Shown piece after piece: positions 1-12,073 of a stretch of DNA of 64,000 nt. A program made the position numbers and the translations under genes. The notes under the pieces are model-generated. The model made no database searches. It saw only the letters and a program-made list of their open reading frames with translations, and had not been told where the DNA came from. The DNA is taken from NCBI GenBank assembly GCA_003049465.1, contig PYSS01000148.1:1-64000 (forward strand), given 5' to 3'. This DNA is from Magnaporthiopsis rhizophila. Taxonomy: Eukaryota > Ascomycota > Sordariomycetes > Magnaporthales > Magnaporthaceae. Position 1 is the stretch's first letter. Each line of letters starts with the position of its first letter.

Positions 1-1524
1 TTATTATATTGCCCTAAATAAGGCTGGAGTTATGGGTTTATAATTTTTTGGCATATTTTTTTGGCAAAAAACGGCCATTTGTCGGTTTTTTTATAAATAA
101 TTTTTTTTAATATATTTTTTTTTTATATTTAAAATATTTCCTATTTTTTAAATTTTTAAATTTAATATGCTTTTATTTTTTTTGCTGGTATATAGTTTTA
201 GTATTAAAATTTATAAATTTAAAATATATACTATAAACCGTGGATTATTGCTATTTTGCTTTTTTTTGGTTAGTTTTATTATTTTGCATTACTGGTTTGA
301 TTCGCTAAGCTTTTTTTTAAAATATTATTTGTACAATTTATTATTAATATAAATAATTATAATAATATAATTAACAAAATTTTCAGGTTATTTTTATTTG
401 GATAATTTATTTTTTATATTATTTTTTAACTTTTGGTAAAGCTAAATTATTTTGGTATTTTTCGTTCAGTTAAATTTATTAATAAATTGCTAAAATTCGG
501 AAATATAGGTTAATGCGGGACTTTTTTGCCGAAATTGGAGCAATTTTTTTTCGGCCACCCGTTTTTTATTAATTTGTTCGAAAATTTTGGCAATTTTTTT
601 TCCGAATTTTTCAAAATTGGCAAATATCAGCTTAATTTCCTTTTTAAATTTGTTATATCCTTTTAAATAATTAAACCAAATAGGTTTGAACCAATCCTTA
701 ACCTTGCTATTTAAACACGTGGCTACATAAGCAATTTTCTGTTTTTCTTGCTAAAAATAGTTTCGATAAAATAAAAAGTACCCTTTATATTTGATTAGGA
801 ACATTTTAATTTTGCTTTTTTTTTTATCGTATTTATTAGGCAAAAGAAATTTGTAAAATTTAATAATAATATAAAATTTGGCCTGAGCTTTTTTAAATTT
901 TTCGATTTTTGCAATAAATGCTTGTATAACCGCCAAAGGGTTATTATATAATTTGCCAACAATAATAATACCCTTGGATTTTTTGCTTACGGTTAATATA
1001 ATTGCTACTATTTATTATTTTCGGTAAATACTGAACAAAATTAATCAAAATATTACAAATAATTTTTTACTTTTAGGGTAAAATATACTAAAAAAGGTAT
1101 TAAACAGTATGGTTTTCACAAGGTTATTTTGTGCTAAAAACTGGGGTAATAACAAAAGTTTCGATTACTTGTTTAAAAGGGTGCCTTGGAGCTAATTTAG
1201 GTTAACTGATGCTAAGGCCTTCGTTAAAAACTATCTAAGCCAACAGGAAACCTTAATCCTTATATACCCGTGCTGCTTTGCATTTTTGGGGCTGGGGATA
1301 CTAACAATACATTGGTTTTCCTAAGTATCAGAAATATCCCTAATAACACTTTTGATACATTTAGTACCGGGCGTATCATTTTATTATTACGTAACCTGGT
1401 TATGTAGTTTTCTCCCCTCCTGACCTTAGTTATTTGGCCCTTAGCCTTCGTGACTGCGGGGTAAAAGCGTCCCGTTGGGGGTTAGCCCCAGCCCTTTTGT
1501 CCCTTGCCGGCTCTGGTCGTAACA
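1..1524 (-). mobile_element. 5' end of a RIP-decayed Ty3/gypsy LTR retrotransposon, cut by the window edge
   Basis: This AT-rich stretch is the 5' part of a minus-strand LTR retrotransposon. Its 5' LTR is at 1051-1524, and reading leftward the next ~1 kb is a gag relic. The minus-strand frame around 936-751 still shows a Gag-like stretch with a K-Y-K-G-Y-F-L-F-Y core, also present in the related copies near 52.4 kb and 54.9 kb. The sequence from 1 to 1050 is collinear with about 54.1-55.15 kb, so it belongs to the same family as the nested elements A and B. Pol and the 3' LTR lie outside the window. Many stops and C-to-T/G-to-A differences from the sister copies point to RIP. It is not coding now. 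Confidence 0.8.
1051..1524 (-). repeat. 5' LTR of the left-edge Ty3/gypsy element
   Basis: It starts TATTACAAAT and ends TCGTAACA, matching the ends of the six other LTRs of this family in the window (TGTTACAA...GTAACA). The start has one G-to-A change. It is 474 bp. Unlike the others it lacks the ~37-bp GTGCTATAT-type tandem units in its middle and carries a different segment there, so it is a subfamily variant. Bases after it are AAAAA; the partner duplication is outside the window. Confidence 0.8.
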
Positions 1525-1534
1525 AAAAAATCCT

Positions 1535-2520
1535 ATACCTTTTTGGCTTTTTTAATAAGGATACCGATGCTTTGCTCGTTATTCGGAAACCCTTTTAGGT
1601 TAAAAAACCTCTTGTTTAGCTGATCTTTTAGCCAATGCTACGCATTTTCCATAAGGTTTATATCCGAAAAATAGGGCGGCCAAAAAATAACTTTTACCCC
1701 TTCCCCCTCGAAATATCGGATTATTAGGCGGGCAGTATAAATAAATGCATTATTATGCATAAAAAGGGTATCGAAATCAAATAAAATAAATAGGTATTTT
1801 TCGAGCACCTTTATGTATTGTTGCGCGGTAACGCCTTTTTGTTATGCCTCTGGATCTCCATTTAAAAGCATAAGGTTAGATTTTAACCCGTACCGGATAA
1901 CCGCCCAAAATATTTTTTTAACCCCGGAAGGCGTAATGCGTAACTGGACGTATTTTTTATTTGTTAGCCGGTCTTTTGTTATGCTTATTAATAAAATTAT
2001 TTCCAATTTAGGGATAAGGGGTATTTTTACCTGCCAAATGCTATATTTACCACCTTTGTCCGCCTTTCTTATATTTGATAATGCTTTTATTTATAAAAAA
2101 AAACTCGTTTTTAATAAGGGAGTAACTTTTTACGCATCTCCCAAACCTAATTATATCGTTATACGGCCGCTATTTTGTTTAAAAAAGGCCTTATTAAAAA
2201 AAGGTGGTATTTTATGCCCCATTTAATTATATACCTTGTTATAATAATTGCAAAAATAAAAGAACAATAATTCCAGCGGATTTATGCAATTTAAACAAAA
2301 GGATTAATAATAACAAACCTTAATATTCACCATTTATCCTTATCAAAAAGGGCGGAGGGTTATCCTCGGCCGGGCCTTAATATCCCCCAATTTTGGAGGT
2401 CGAACCTCCGAATAACGCTATAAATATGGGCTGGATTAACGCCCTTTGCAGCCGCAATTTTTTTTTAGCTTTTTGGCCCAATTGATATCGGGCCTAAATA
2501 CGGTTTTTCCGGCGAGGCGT
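1535..2520 (-). pseudogene. Tc1/mariner-type transposase relic
   Basis: The minus strand holds a broken Tc1/mariner transposase. Reading from about 2520 down, there is a helix-turn-helix-like part near 2470-2400 (residues like R-R-F-D). Near 1765-1740 is a decayed H-x-N-A block, and near 1690-1655 a W-P-P-Y-F-S-D-I-N-L-M-E-N-A block that matches the family consensus W-P-x-S-P-D-L-N-P-I-E-N. These are the regions around the second and third catalytic acids of the DD[E/D] fold. Stops and frame breaks are frequent. The C-terminus ends near the LTR at 1524, so the retroelement may have inserted into or beside it. I could not define terminal inverted repeats. Confidence 0.7.
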
Positions 2521-2530
2521 AAAATGTATT

Positions 2531-5500
2531 CCTTTTGGTTTATGAACAGTTGCGCGATATTGTCTGGCCATTTTTGTTAGGGGGTTGCGGATCCGTGGTG
2601 GTGAAAGAAATTAAATTGCGGGGGCGGGGCACGGATTTGCGTTTTTTTTGTGGGTTTACTGTATTATATCACGCAAGGCATCGTATTGCAGGCGAGTGTG
2701 GTTTCTCCACACCCCCGGCAAGTCGGCAAAGCTGCCATCGGCCCCAACAAATCTCTCGTTGTTCCGTGATCAGCAGGGCTAAGGGTCAACTCTCCCGTGA
2801 TCCTCAGAGTCTGAGTGCTGCCCCATCTATCTGGGCCCTTCCAGATGCCGAGGTGGATGGAGTCCGGGCATAGTGCCCGCCGGGCTGGTGGATTTGTGGC
2901 GTGGGTTCCCGACCTTGCCCCTTTGTCCGGCTGAATTTTCTCCTTGACGGGACAGTAAAATTCCGATGAAAAGGCTAGAGGCTGGCACCACGCATGGGAA
3001 GTTACATAATACTCTTCTTTCTGGGTCGGCTTCCGCCACAGAGGTCACCTGGCAATCACCTTGTCGCCGAGGGAGACAATCTCGAAGGCAACCACGCGCC
3101 GTTGACCACTTGTTGCCATGGGATAAGTATTGCAGTTGATCTACTATTGTGTTACTCTGTTTCTCTGTCGTCTCTTCCACCTTGCCTTGTGCCCTGCTCG
3201 CCCCAAAGCACGCAATAATCCACTGCCTGCTTGGCTTGCTTGTCTGCCTCGGTAAGCAGAATCGCAGTTAGGCAGGCAAGGGAACGGACACTTTATGTAG
3301 TCTCTCCGGACACCAGCGGCGCATGTTTTCCATACCCCCTACCTCTCGTTGGGGCCCACCCCGAGCCAAGCACCGGTAGCTCGGACATCTCCACCGTCTC
3401 CCCGTGTTAGCCGGCTCCGGTCGCTTGGTGTCTCCCCACGCCCGCCTCCGTACCGACGCCCTCGACGTGTATCACCTTGCTACCCAGTCCTATTTCGGGA
3501 ATAGCGTGCGCTTAGGGACGGCATGCTGGCGTTGGCGTGCAAGGTTCAAATTTAGATCCCATTCCTTTTATTGGACTCCTATCACATCTCCCCTCCCGAT
3601 ACCTCTCTTCACCTCCTTAATGTTTGGCACCACGGCGTTCCATTTCTCCCCTGCGTCTGCCCCCTCGTGTATCTGTCGGCGCCGGCGCCGGCTGGCTGGT
3701 CCAGACTTCCGGCTCAGCAGGCCCTTCTCAGCTCAACGAGCCTCCCCCGTCTCTGGGCTTTGCTGATGATACGGATTGCCTGTATCGCCCCACTAGGCCC
3801 CCGAGGAGGCTGGCGCAGAGGCTTGTTGATCCTCATCGTCGCCGGCCTGCTGTGATGGCTCGTCGCCGCCACCGCTATCACCGAGCATTTTATCGATATC
3901 CCACGCCCACACCTCAGCGCCTATGATACCCTCCAAGAATCGGAGCACCCGAACCTCCTGGTCTGTGTAAGGACGCTTCATTCCTCCTCCGTCCTCTGGG
4001 GCCGTCGGCTGTGGGACTGCAGTCGTGTCCTCTGTCTGAGGCCTCGTGCGGGATCGGCAGCGGCTGGCTGGTCCTACTGGGTACGGTGAGCGTAGCACTC
4101 GGTGGTGGCTGTATCCCTTCTGGGGTGCTTACCATGGTTGAACTTCGTCGAAGATTGGGGAGATATCCTGCGTCTCAGAGCAAGAGAGCCGTTGGAAGCT
4201 GGTGGAACGTCGTCCACAAGGCAATGATGCTAATTCTTGGGTCGCTGTGCTTGCAATTTCCTGTACGGCATTCGGCCCAGTGTTGGTCAGCCAACACGCC
4301 AATGTAGCTCAGCATCGATACCAGTCACTGTAGACCATGCATCCATTGGGAAGGTCTTCCACTCTGCGCCGAGGTGGGTACGACCTACCTGTACTTACGT
4401 ACCTCTTCTCTTACTGCCAGAAAGGGTCGATTTGGGCTTGCTTCGGCGTAGAACTAGAACGGAAAGTGAGCTGGATACTTTTGGATCCCGTTGAGAACGC
4501 GCAGCTGGAATTTTCCAAGTACCACTGCGTGCGAGCTCTGTAGCAGTTTGTTGATGTGGCCAGTCGGCGAGGGAAGGAGCTACCCAGACGCGCCCCCAGA
4601 TGCCCCTCGTCAAAATCCCACATCTCAGACTTGGAAAATTCTTTGCCAGTCTTCACCTCCTCTGCCTTCACGCTTAAGCCGATAGTCCCCCTAAGAAGCC
4701 GGCGCAAGGTCGTGCGATTGGGGAAGTTGTCGTGAATCACCTTGGTTCGAAGCCTCCGGGGTACGTCCATCGCGTTTCTTATTGTTCCCATGCGGGCTCC
4801 GACCCCTGTCACCACCCGCGAGTCCGCAAGCCCAGAGCATCCAGAGGTTTCACGCATCCTTTTCGAGCTAACGATCCTGATGTACCTTGCCTACTTTTCG
4901 AAAACAGCATGTTTGACACCTTCACACGCGACGATTGGTATCACTCCAAGGCGAGTCTCTGCCCTCCCCGCACTCGCAGGGTTGAGGTTCATCCTTCCGG
5001 TTTCCATGTTCATTCGGGCGCGGCGCCCCCCGCCTCGTCCGCCCATCTCCCTGCAGTACATCGGTCTAAGCGACCAGAGGCTGACAACTTTTTTGGAGAC
5101 AGGGATAAAAAGAGATGCCTTGTTTCTCCCGGGCGTGTATGCCACCTTCGACCGCGACAGCGACCTTGAGGAAATGCACGCGGGCCTTTGTGCCGTACCT
5201 TACTCCGGCGCGACACGGTTTAACGAGATTAAGCTTGTTACTCTCGGTTGGGTCTAGACCCGGGTCCAAACGACGTAGCTTCACATCGGTAACCTCCGTG
5301 TCCCCAACTGTTGTCCATGCTAGTGATACACACCGACCGGCCGCTAATGGGCGTTCGTGGGCTCAAGCGGGGAACGGACCTTCCGGCCTTTGCGCCAACC
5401 TCCTGGGCGACCCGGCGACGCGAACACGGACGATACGGTGTCGTCGGCGGAGCCTGGAGGCGTTGGCTCACTGGGCTGGGAAGGATGTCGACACAATGTG

Positions 5501-7183
5501 CCGACCGATGCGGTCGGCTTGTGGTGTCGTGTGGCCCAATGGGTTGCCTGATCGTCACAAGATAGGACGGTCCGATTCTCTTTCGTGTAACCGTTTTGGG
5601 CGTCTTAGTCCTGAAGAGGGTAGGCCTTCGTCGTCCCACTCTGCCACCAAGGAATTTCGGAGCGTGCCGGCACTCAAGGCGATCTTACTTGACATGTGGG
5701 TAGCATGGAGGGCCGGACATGCTTCCCCGGGCTGTTCATCGGGCTCGAGATGCCCCTCCCTGATGGCCTCAAGCTAGACCCTATGAAAGTGTTCTAGTAG
5801 CGACCGTGCGCGAACCCAATTCCTGGTAAAACAGCACAAAATGCAAACGGCGATCATCTCATCCGCTTGTCCTGGATATATCGTGATCATGGTGTCCATT
5901 CACTGCAGACGTTTATACAATAGCGCGTACATGGTCCATCGTTGTGGTCCTGAGCAGCAAGGGCGGCCCCTGTGACGGCCGAGCAAGAGTCTCGACATGG
6001 GCGGCTCGTCCTGTAATCAGGACACACTGACTGGCTGCGGCACCTTGGCAGCCATCACAATGTGTTTGGGGGTTTGCGTGGCCGGCAAACCACGGTATCG
6101 TAGTCGGCGTCAGGCATTAAATAAAGGGTCGCCCAATGGCACAAGCTGAGCGTACCTATGCACCAGACACCTAGTCAGGGGCAAAACGAAGCCATGTCTT
6201 TCCCATGCCTTGCCGTCCGCGCATGCGTTATTTTTTTTTATCTGATGCATTCCAATGTCAGGCGGAGGGCAACTCGGTGGTATCACCGCTCAACAGATGA
6301 ACCAGCGAAAGATGGGCTGCCTGCCTGGAGGCCTACCTAGCGTCTCATTGCAGCCTCGGCTGGGTCCCTGAATCCGGCATTCTGTGTCCAAACGCGCATA
6401 CAGCGTGCCGCGAGCCGAGTCATTGCCGGCGACATGGACGGTGCATGTGCCGTTGCTTGGAAATTGCTTGTCGGCAACAAGCAAACGAGGAAAATTCGTA
6501 ACGAGCCAGTGGGCCCGCGATCCACCCGATTGCCGGCTTGGGCTTGGTGCCCAGAAACGAGACGAGACGAGGACGGCAGGCCGCGTTACGGGAGCCATTC
6601 CCGGCCTTCCGCCATCGAGGATGGGCCTGCCCGTGGGAATTATGCCTACTTCCACCTCGTCGCCGCGCTGCCACTGGCATCGGTTGACACCTCTCGCCCC
6701 TGGGTGGAGGCTCGAGCCGCCCTCCCGCGGGAGCCAGGGGCGCCGCCCTTATCAAGGTCCAACCTTTTGCGGATAAAAACTTTCCCTCGCTCCCGCCCCG
6801 TGGACCCCGACGACCGACTTTTCACCCTGCCTGTCCCCTGTATCCCCTCCCACCGGGTCCCCGGCCACGGCCTGCGCGAGGCTACTGTGACACCATGGTC
6901 CACCCCGTGGGGGACCGGGGCTCCCGAAAAGTCACTCACTGCTACCCGGCCAGCCGGTTGCGGAGCCTTTTGAGATATGCTTCCTGGGGCGGGAAGAGAA
7001 GTCGCCGCAGAGTTAGTCAGTCGGATTGGGAGGCGTCTGGTCGTATATAGGGTTAGGCTGCCTCGAGCCATGGCTGACCGCTCGCTCTTCTCGGGACCTG
7101 CATCCACTACCAGGCGCCAGTAAGAACTGGTCCCATACCCAGAGACGCGTTGCCGCACCCGAGAATAGCAGCCCCTAGCCAAG
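2531..7183. other. 4.6 kb of normal-GC DNA with no supportable gene
   Basis: Overlapping open frames occur on both strands (longest about 220 codons), as expected for GC-rich DNA, but none shows a recognisable domain, a consistent intron pattern or a credible start. The GC content and lack of dense stops show this block is not RIP-altered. It probably includes the upstream region of the transporter at 7184 and possibly decayed genes that I cannot identify. Confidence 0.5.
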
Positions 7184-8960
7184 ATGACTGTCTCCACGAG
7201 CGGCGTAAGCAAGAGCTACTTTGGCGGGCTGACCGGCCAGCGCCTGGCGGTGCTCCAGACGACCCTGGTCACCGCGCCGGCCTTCATCCTCTTCGGCTAC
7301 AACCAGGCTGGGCTCGGTGGCCTGATCGGGCTCACGGACTGGCAGCGCACCTTTCCCGAGATCGACACCACCCACAACAAGGACCCGTCCGTGTCGACGC
7401 TCAAGGGCTTTGTAGTCGCCACCGCCGTCATCGGCGCCTTCTTCGGCTCGCTCTCGTGCTCGTACACGGGCGACAAGTTCGGCCGCCGCCACGTCATCTT
7501 CTTCGCCGGCCTCTGCACCCTCATCGGCGAGGTGCTGGAATGCTCCGCCTTTGGGCTCGCCCAGCTGATCGTCGGCCGCATCATCATCGGCTTCGCCATC
7601 GGCCAGCTGAGCACCATCGTGCCCGTCTGGCAGAGCGAGACGAGTGGTGCCAAGAACAGAGGACGCCACGTCGTGCTAGATGGCCTCTTTATCTGCCTGG
7701 GTTTCGTGTTTGAGAGCTGGATCAACGTGAGTTTCTGACAAACAAAGCTGCGCTTCTTCCTCCCTTGAAGCCTGCGGATCCCTAGGGGAAGGGCCCCCAA
7801 ACTAGGACCCTAGTCGCTAACCGGAAGCCTCGTGTCAGTTTGGATTCTTTCACTTTGGCGACAGTCCCGTCACCTGGCGCCCGCCCATTGCCATCGCGAT
7901 CCTGTTCTCGCTCGTCCTGTGCGGCTCCGTCTACCTCTTCCCCGAGAGCCCTCGCTGGCTGGTGGCCAAGAACCGCAACTCCGAGGCCCTGGCCGTGCTG
8001 TCGGTCCTTCGCGGCCTCCCGCAAGACTCGATGGAGGTGCAAGCCGAGCTGTCGGGCATCGAGCTCTCGCTCGAGGAGACCACCGGCCAGTCCGCCAAGC
8101 TGTCGGAGCTGCTCGACCCCAAGAACGAGGACAAGCTGCTGTACCGCTTCGGCCTCTGCATCCTTCTGCAGTTCTTCCAGCAGATGTCGGGCACCAATCT
8201 TGTCAGCGTCTACGCCACCATCCTGTTCCAGGACAACCTGGGCATGAGCCCCCAGCTTTCGCGCGTCCTGACGGGCGGCGCCTTGACCTGGAAGTTCCTC
8301 TCGTCGTTCCTGGCCTTCTTCTGCATCGACCGCTTCGGCCGCCGTGTCGTCTTCATCATCTCGGGCACGGGCATGGCCGCCTGCATGATCGCGCTCGCCG
8401 TCGCCACCTCATTCCCCGAAGACAACCGCGCCGCCATGATCAGCGCCGGCTGCTTCCTCTACCTCTTCAACACGTTTGTGCCCATCGGCTTCCTGGGCGC
8501 CAACTTCCTATACTGCACCGAGGTCGCGCCCGTCCGCCTCCGCATGGTCATGACCAGCATCTCGACGGCCAATCACTGGCTGTGGTACGTCCAGTCCCAC
8601 CCCTTGCAAGAACGGTAGACATGCCCCGTATTAGGTTTACCGATTAACGCAACCCCGCGCCACAGGAACTTTGTCGTCGTCATGGTCACGCCCGTGGCAA
8701 TCTCCACCATTGGCTCCAAGTACTACATCGTGTACGCTGTCATCGCGGCCTGCATCCCAGCCTCCGTCTACTTCCTCTTCCCCGAGACCATGGGCCGCAA
8801 CCTGGAGGAGATCGACCTCATGTTCCGCGACTCGCCCTCGGTCTGGGGCACCGTCAAGTACGCAAAGACCCGGCCCGCCGCCATGCCGCAAGAGTTTGAG
8901 AGGAAGCAGAAGGCGGAGCACGTCGAGGGCGCCGTGTCCGAGTCTGAATCATCCAGATAG
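7184..8960 (+). CDS. MFS sugar transporter (sugar porter family)
   Basis: Three exons, 7184-7726, 7839-8584 and 8666-8960, join in frame (GTGAGT...CAG and GTACGT...CAG introns) to give 527 residues, normal for fungal sugar porters. It should be a 12-helix plasma-membrane carrier for a hexose or related sugar, probably with proton symport. Family marks seen: G-D-K-F-G-R-R after helix 2 (~residues 95-101), P-E-S-P-R-W-L closing the first half (~215), Q-Q-M-S-G-T-N in helix 7 (~294), D-R-F-G-R-R in the second half, and P-E-T-M-G-R-N-L-E-E-I-D after helix 12 (~468). The start at 7184 gives a short cytosolic N-terminus before helix 1. Substrate cannot be read from sequence. The secreted glycosidase at 10664-12073 is a plausible functional neighbour but is separated by a pseudogene. 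Confidence 0.93.
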
Positions 8961-9551
8961 GCTCGCAAGCAGTGTGGTTAAAGGGTATTTGTGTGGGGTA
9001 GATTTAAAGGAATGGATTTACGGACTTGGTATATGTACATAGGTTAGCGATGTGATGTTCAGAATGTTGGATGGCTTGAAATAAGTCCTCCATCCAGGGA
9101 GCTTGAGAGAGGCCAAGTTGGTGCCGGGGACTTCTCGGGCAACGCTCGATTCGTCAACGCCTCTGGTACCCCGGCTCCGTCTCTGGCCGTGAGTGCCCGC
9201 CATGTTGTGGTGTTTGTGCCTGCCATGCTAGCTAATGCGATATTTTTTGTCTAGGATTGTCCCCGGCGCGGCTGGTGCGATGATTGACTCCGCGTCCGGA
9301 TGTACTAAATAAGGAAACGGTCTGGAAAATGCTGGCGTCCCACAGCACCAAACACGTCATCGACGTGATTCCCTTGGCTATTAATGCCATGCCTGTCGCA
9401 TTCGTACGTATACAGATACGGCTGGATCAAGATCCTAAGCATTCTTTGTCTTCTTCTTCCCTTGGTCTCCAAGAACGTTGCTCGCCAAGATCGTCTGGTC
9501 TTGACCCTCAACCCCTTTTCCCCACCTCCATAGGCCTTCTAAATCCACACA

Positions 9552-10420
9552 ATGACCAAACGCAAAGCCTTCAACCTAGATCACGATATCCCCAACCTCG
9601 TAGGAAAAGTCATCCTTGTAACAGAGAGCAACAACGGGCTCGGCTCGAGACGGTCCGCCAGCTCGTCAAGCACCGCCCGGCGCACATCTTCCTAGCCTGC
9701 CGGTCTCTGCCCAAAGCCGAGGAAGCCGTCCGGAACGTGCGCGCGTCGGCCGTGGCCGCGGGCACAACCCAGATCACGGCGCTGCAGCTGGGCCTCGCCT
9801 ACTTCGCCAGCGTCAAAGCCGCCGTGCGCGCTTTTGCTGCCGCCTGCTTCGAACGACCACGGCCACCGCCTCGATGTCCCCATCAACAACGCTGGAATCA
9901 TGTGCACGCCCGGAGGCCTCACCGAGGGCGGGTACGAGGTGCAGTCCGTCGCCATGCTGACGCAGCTCCTGCCCCCAACCATCAAACGGACGGCAGCGGC
10001 ACACGGCGACGGCGGGGGTGGCGTCCTTGTTTGTTTTACTGTCACCGGACCTCGAGTGCGGCGTCCCCGCGGATACGTACGACAGGCTCGGCGAGCTCAA
10101 GACTGCCATGGCCGATACATCGACGCGGGCGCGGCACGGTGTCTCGAAGCTGGCCAACGTGCACTACGCAACTGCGCTGGCGGCGCAGAACCGGGGCCTG
10201 CGCGTCGTGAGCGTCATCCGGTCATATTCAGGACGTGGCTGGAGGGGCCCATGGTGGGAGGGCCTGGTCCGCTGCTCAGGGGTATCTTCAGTCTGGCGCG
10301 CAACTCTTTGACACCAACGAGGAAGGCGGTAGACAACTCGCTGTGGGCTGCCACTGCGAATGAGCGAGTTTTATCATTCTGTCTGCGCGGGCGGGAAGGA
10401 TCTTGGCTGTGTAGGGATAC
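9552..10420 (+). pseudogene. Decayed short-chain dehydrogenase/reductase
   Basis: From an ATG at 9552 the frame opens with an SDR N-terminus, but the glycine-rich cofactor motif reads T-E-S-N-N-G-L-G, with Glu where the first glycine (T-G-x-x-x-G-x-G) is expected. A frameshift follows directly and the frame ends near 9697. SDR pieces continue in other frames: L-A-C-R-S-L-P-K-A-E (~9695), N-N-A-G-I-M (~9885), S-K-L-A-N-V-H-Y-A (~10146). The catalytic Y-x-x-x-K position reads H-G-V-S-K, so Tyr is lost. A short deletion removes the part after G-Y-E-V-Q. At least three frame changes are needed, so this is a pseudogene. Decay is by indels and substitutions, not by RIP. Closest type: retinol-dehydrogenase/oxidoreductase-like SDRs of about 330 residues. 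Confidence 0.8.
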
Positions 10421-10663
10421 GAAGCAGGGGGACGCTCCGTGGGACCCGGACGCAGAAGGAGCTGCAGCCACATTGATGCTTCGCGGTGGGTGTACGGTCG
10501 ACGCAATTGGGGCCATGTCTCTTCGTGTTGTCGAGACCGTATCCTCGCGAGATAACATGAAGTGTCAGAGAATGACACCAAGTGTAGATTTTCCTAACTA
10601 TTTCTTTTTACACATGAGCTAGAGATGAAAGTCCAAAGATTCCCTACATCAGACCCGATCAGC

Positions 10664-12073
10664 CTACTTGGCAAACTGCCACCAGTTCATGTTAAACAGG
10701 TACCCCGACCCGCCGCCGACAAACTTGAGGAACAGATCCTTGGTGCCCGTCGCCCCGCTGACGCTGCAGTTCACCGTGGTCCAGGACTGCCACCCACCGG
10801 TGCTGCCGGGGACGTTGCAGGTGCCGACGAGGGTGCCGGATTCGCCGCCCAGACGCAGCTCGATCTTGGAGTTCTGCGCGTTTCCGCCAGCCGCGACGCG
10901 GGCCGTAAACGTCTTGGGACCCGGAGCGGCGCCGAATGCGACGCCGGCGACCTTGATGTAGTCGCCGTTGTTGATGTTGTTGACGTTGATGCCGCCCTCG
11001 GAGCATGGCTCGGTGCTGACGCCGCGCGAGAAGGCCATGGTCTCGGCCTCGCGGCGCGTATAAGGGTCGAACTCCTTGAGCTGCGGCGCCCCGGCCTTGC
11101 TCATCTTCATGGTGGGGATGGAGCCGTCGGCGCCGTAGTTGAAGCGCTCGACCGAGACGGAGCGGGCGTAGCCGCCACCTCCCGGGAGGGCGCCATTATG
11201 GTAGAAGAAGTAGGAGTTGTTCATGTAGTGCGCCACGCCCGGGTGGTTAGTGAAGCTGGAGCCCTCGGTCGCCATGACCAGGCCTCGGTACGTCCAGGGC
11301 CCCGTAGCGGTCGGGGCGGTGGCGTAGCGGATGTCCTCGCTGCAGCAGTTGGCCGCGTAGATCATGTAGTAGACGCCGTTGCGCTTGTACAGCCAGGGCC
11401 CCTCCTCGTACGACGTTGGGCGTCTGCCGTCCCCGCGCCCTGCCGCGCGCGGGCCGAAGCCCTGGGTCGTGAGCTGGACCCGGACGGGCTGCCCCTGGTA
11501 GGAGATCATGTCCGGGTTCAGCTTGACATAATTCAGATTCGGGTTGCCCCAGTAGAGGTAGGCCTGGCCGTCATCGTCGACGAAGACGGTCGGGTCGATC
11601 TCGCCGTTCTGGACCAGGGGGCGGCCGATGGCGTCCTTGTAGGGCCCCTCGATCTTGTCCGCCACGCCGACGCCGATTGCCGCACCGCCGCCGGAGCGGG
11701 GCTGAACGGGAACGTAGAGGTAAAACTTTCCGTTCCTCTCGACAGCTTGAGGAGCCCAGGCGTCCTTGGAGGCCCACGAAAACGTGGCGAGGCTGGCGGG
11801 GCTGCCGTGGTCTTGCCAGTTGGCCATGTCGTCGGTCGAGAACAGGCGCCAGTCCGTCATGTTGAAGTACGTCGCGCCGTCGTTGTCATGGCTGGTGACG
11901 AGGTAGAGACGGTCTTTGTAGACCATTGGGGCCGGATCGGCCGTGTAGCGCGTCTGGACAATGGGGTTGTCCGCCTTGACAAAGCTGGGAGCGCCGGCGA
12001 GGACAGCCAGGAGGAGGCCTCGGCACGCCGTCTTCATGCCCCAGCGCATGTTTCCGGCCTTGAGATGATCCAT
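10664..12073 (-). CDS. Secreted GH43 glycosidase with C-terminal CBM6
   Basis: Single-exon gene of 469 codons. An N-terminal hydrophobic stretch (~residues 13-34, ending F-V-K-A) is a signal peptide; Met9 or Met13 could be the true start. The five-bladed GH43 catalytic domain follows, with Asp46 in Y-T-A-D-P-A-P as likely base, the Asp of E-I-D-P-T-V-F as pKa modulator, and the Glu of S-Y-E-E-G-P-W as likely acid. From about residue 335 (R-E-A-E-T-M-A) to the end is a CBM6 beta-sandwich, ending N-M-N-W-W-Q-F. The family removes arabinose or xylose units from arabinoxylan or arabinan; exact specificity is not decidable here. It would act outside the cell on plant cell wall. A 493-codon open frame on the opposite strand is its mirror image. 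Confidence 0.93.
   Translation of the reverse strand: MDHLKAGNMRWGMKTACRGLLLAVLAGAPSFVKADNPIVQTRYTADPAPMVYKDRLYLVTSHDNDGATYFNMTDWRLFSTDDMANWQDHGSPASLATFSWASKDAWAPQAVERNGKFYLYVPVQPRSGGGAAIGVGVADKIEGPYKDAIGRPLVQNGEIDPTVFVDDDGQAYLYWGNPNLNYVKLNPDMISYQGQPVRVQLTTQGFGPRAAGRGDGRRPTSYEEGPWLYKRNGVYYMIYAANCCSEDIRYATAPTATGPWTYRGLVMATEGSSFTNHPGVAHYMNNSYFFYHNGALPGGGGYARSVSVERFNYGADGSIPTMKMSKAGAPQLKEFDPYTRREAETMAFSRGVSTEPCSEGGINVNNINNGDYIKVAGVAFGAAPGPKTFTARVAAGGNAQNSKIELRLGGESGTLVGTCNVPGSTGGWQSWTTVNCSVSGATGTKDLFLKFVGGGSGYLFNMNWWQFAK

Noticed and set aside
1813..2226. 137-codon plus-strand open frame in the left AT-rich block
   Set aside because: The opposite strand carries Tc1/mariner transposase motifs over the same bases; the plus frame is its shadow.
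4742..5257. 171-codon plus-strand open frame, with several overlapping frames on both strands
   Set aside because: No domain, no consistent intron pattern, and equal-quality frames on the other strand.
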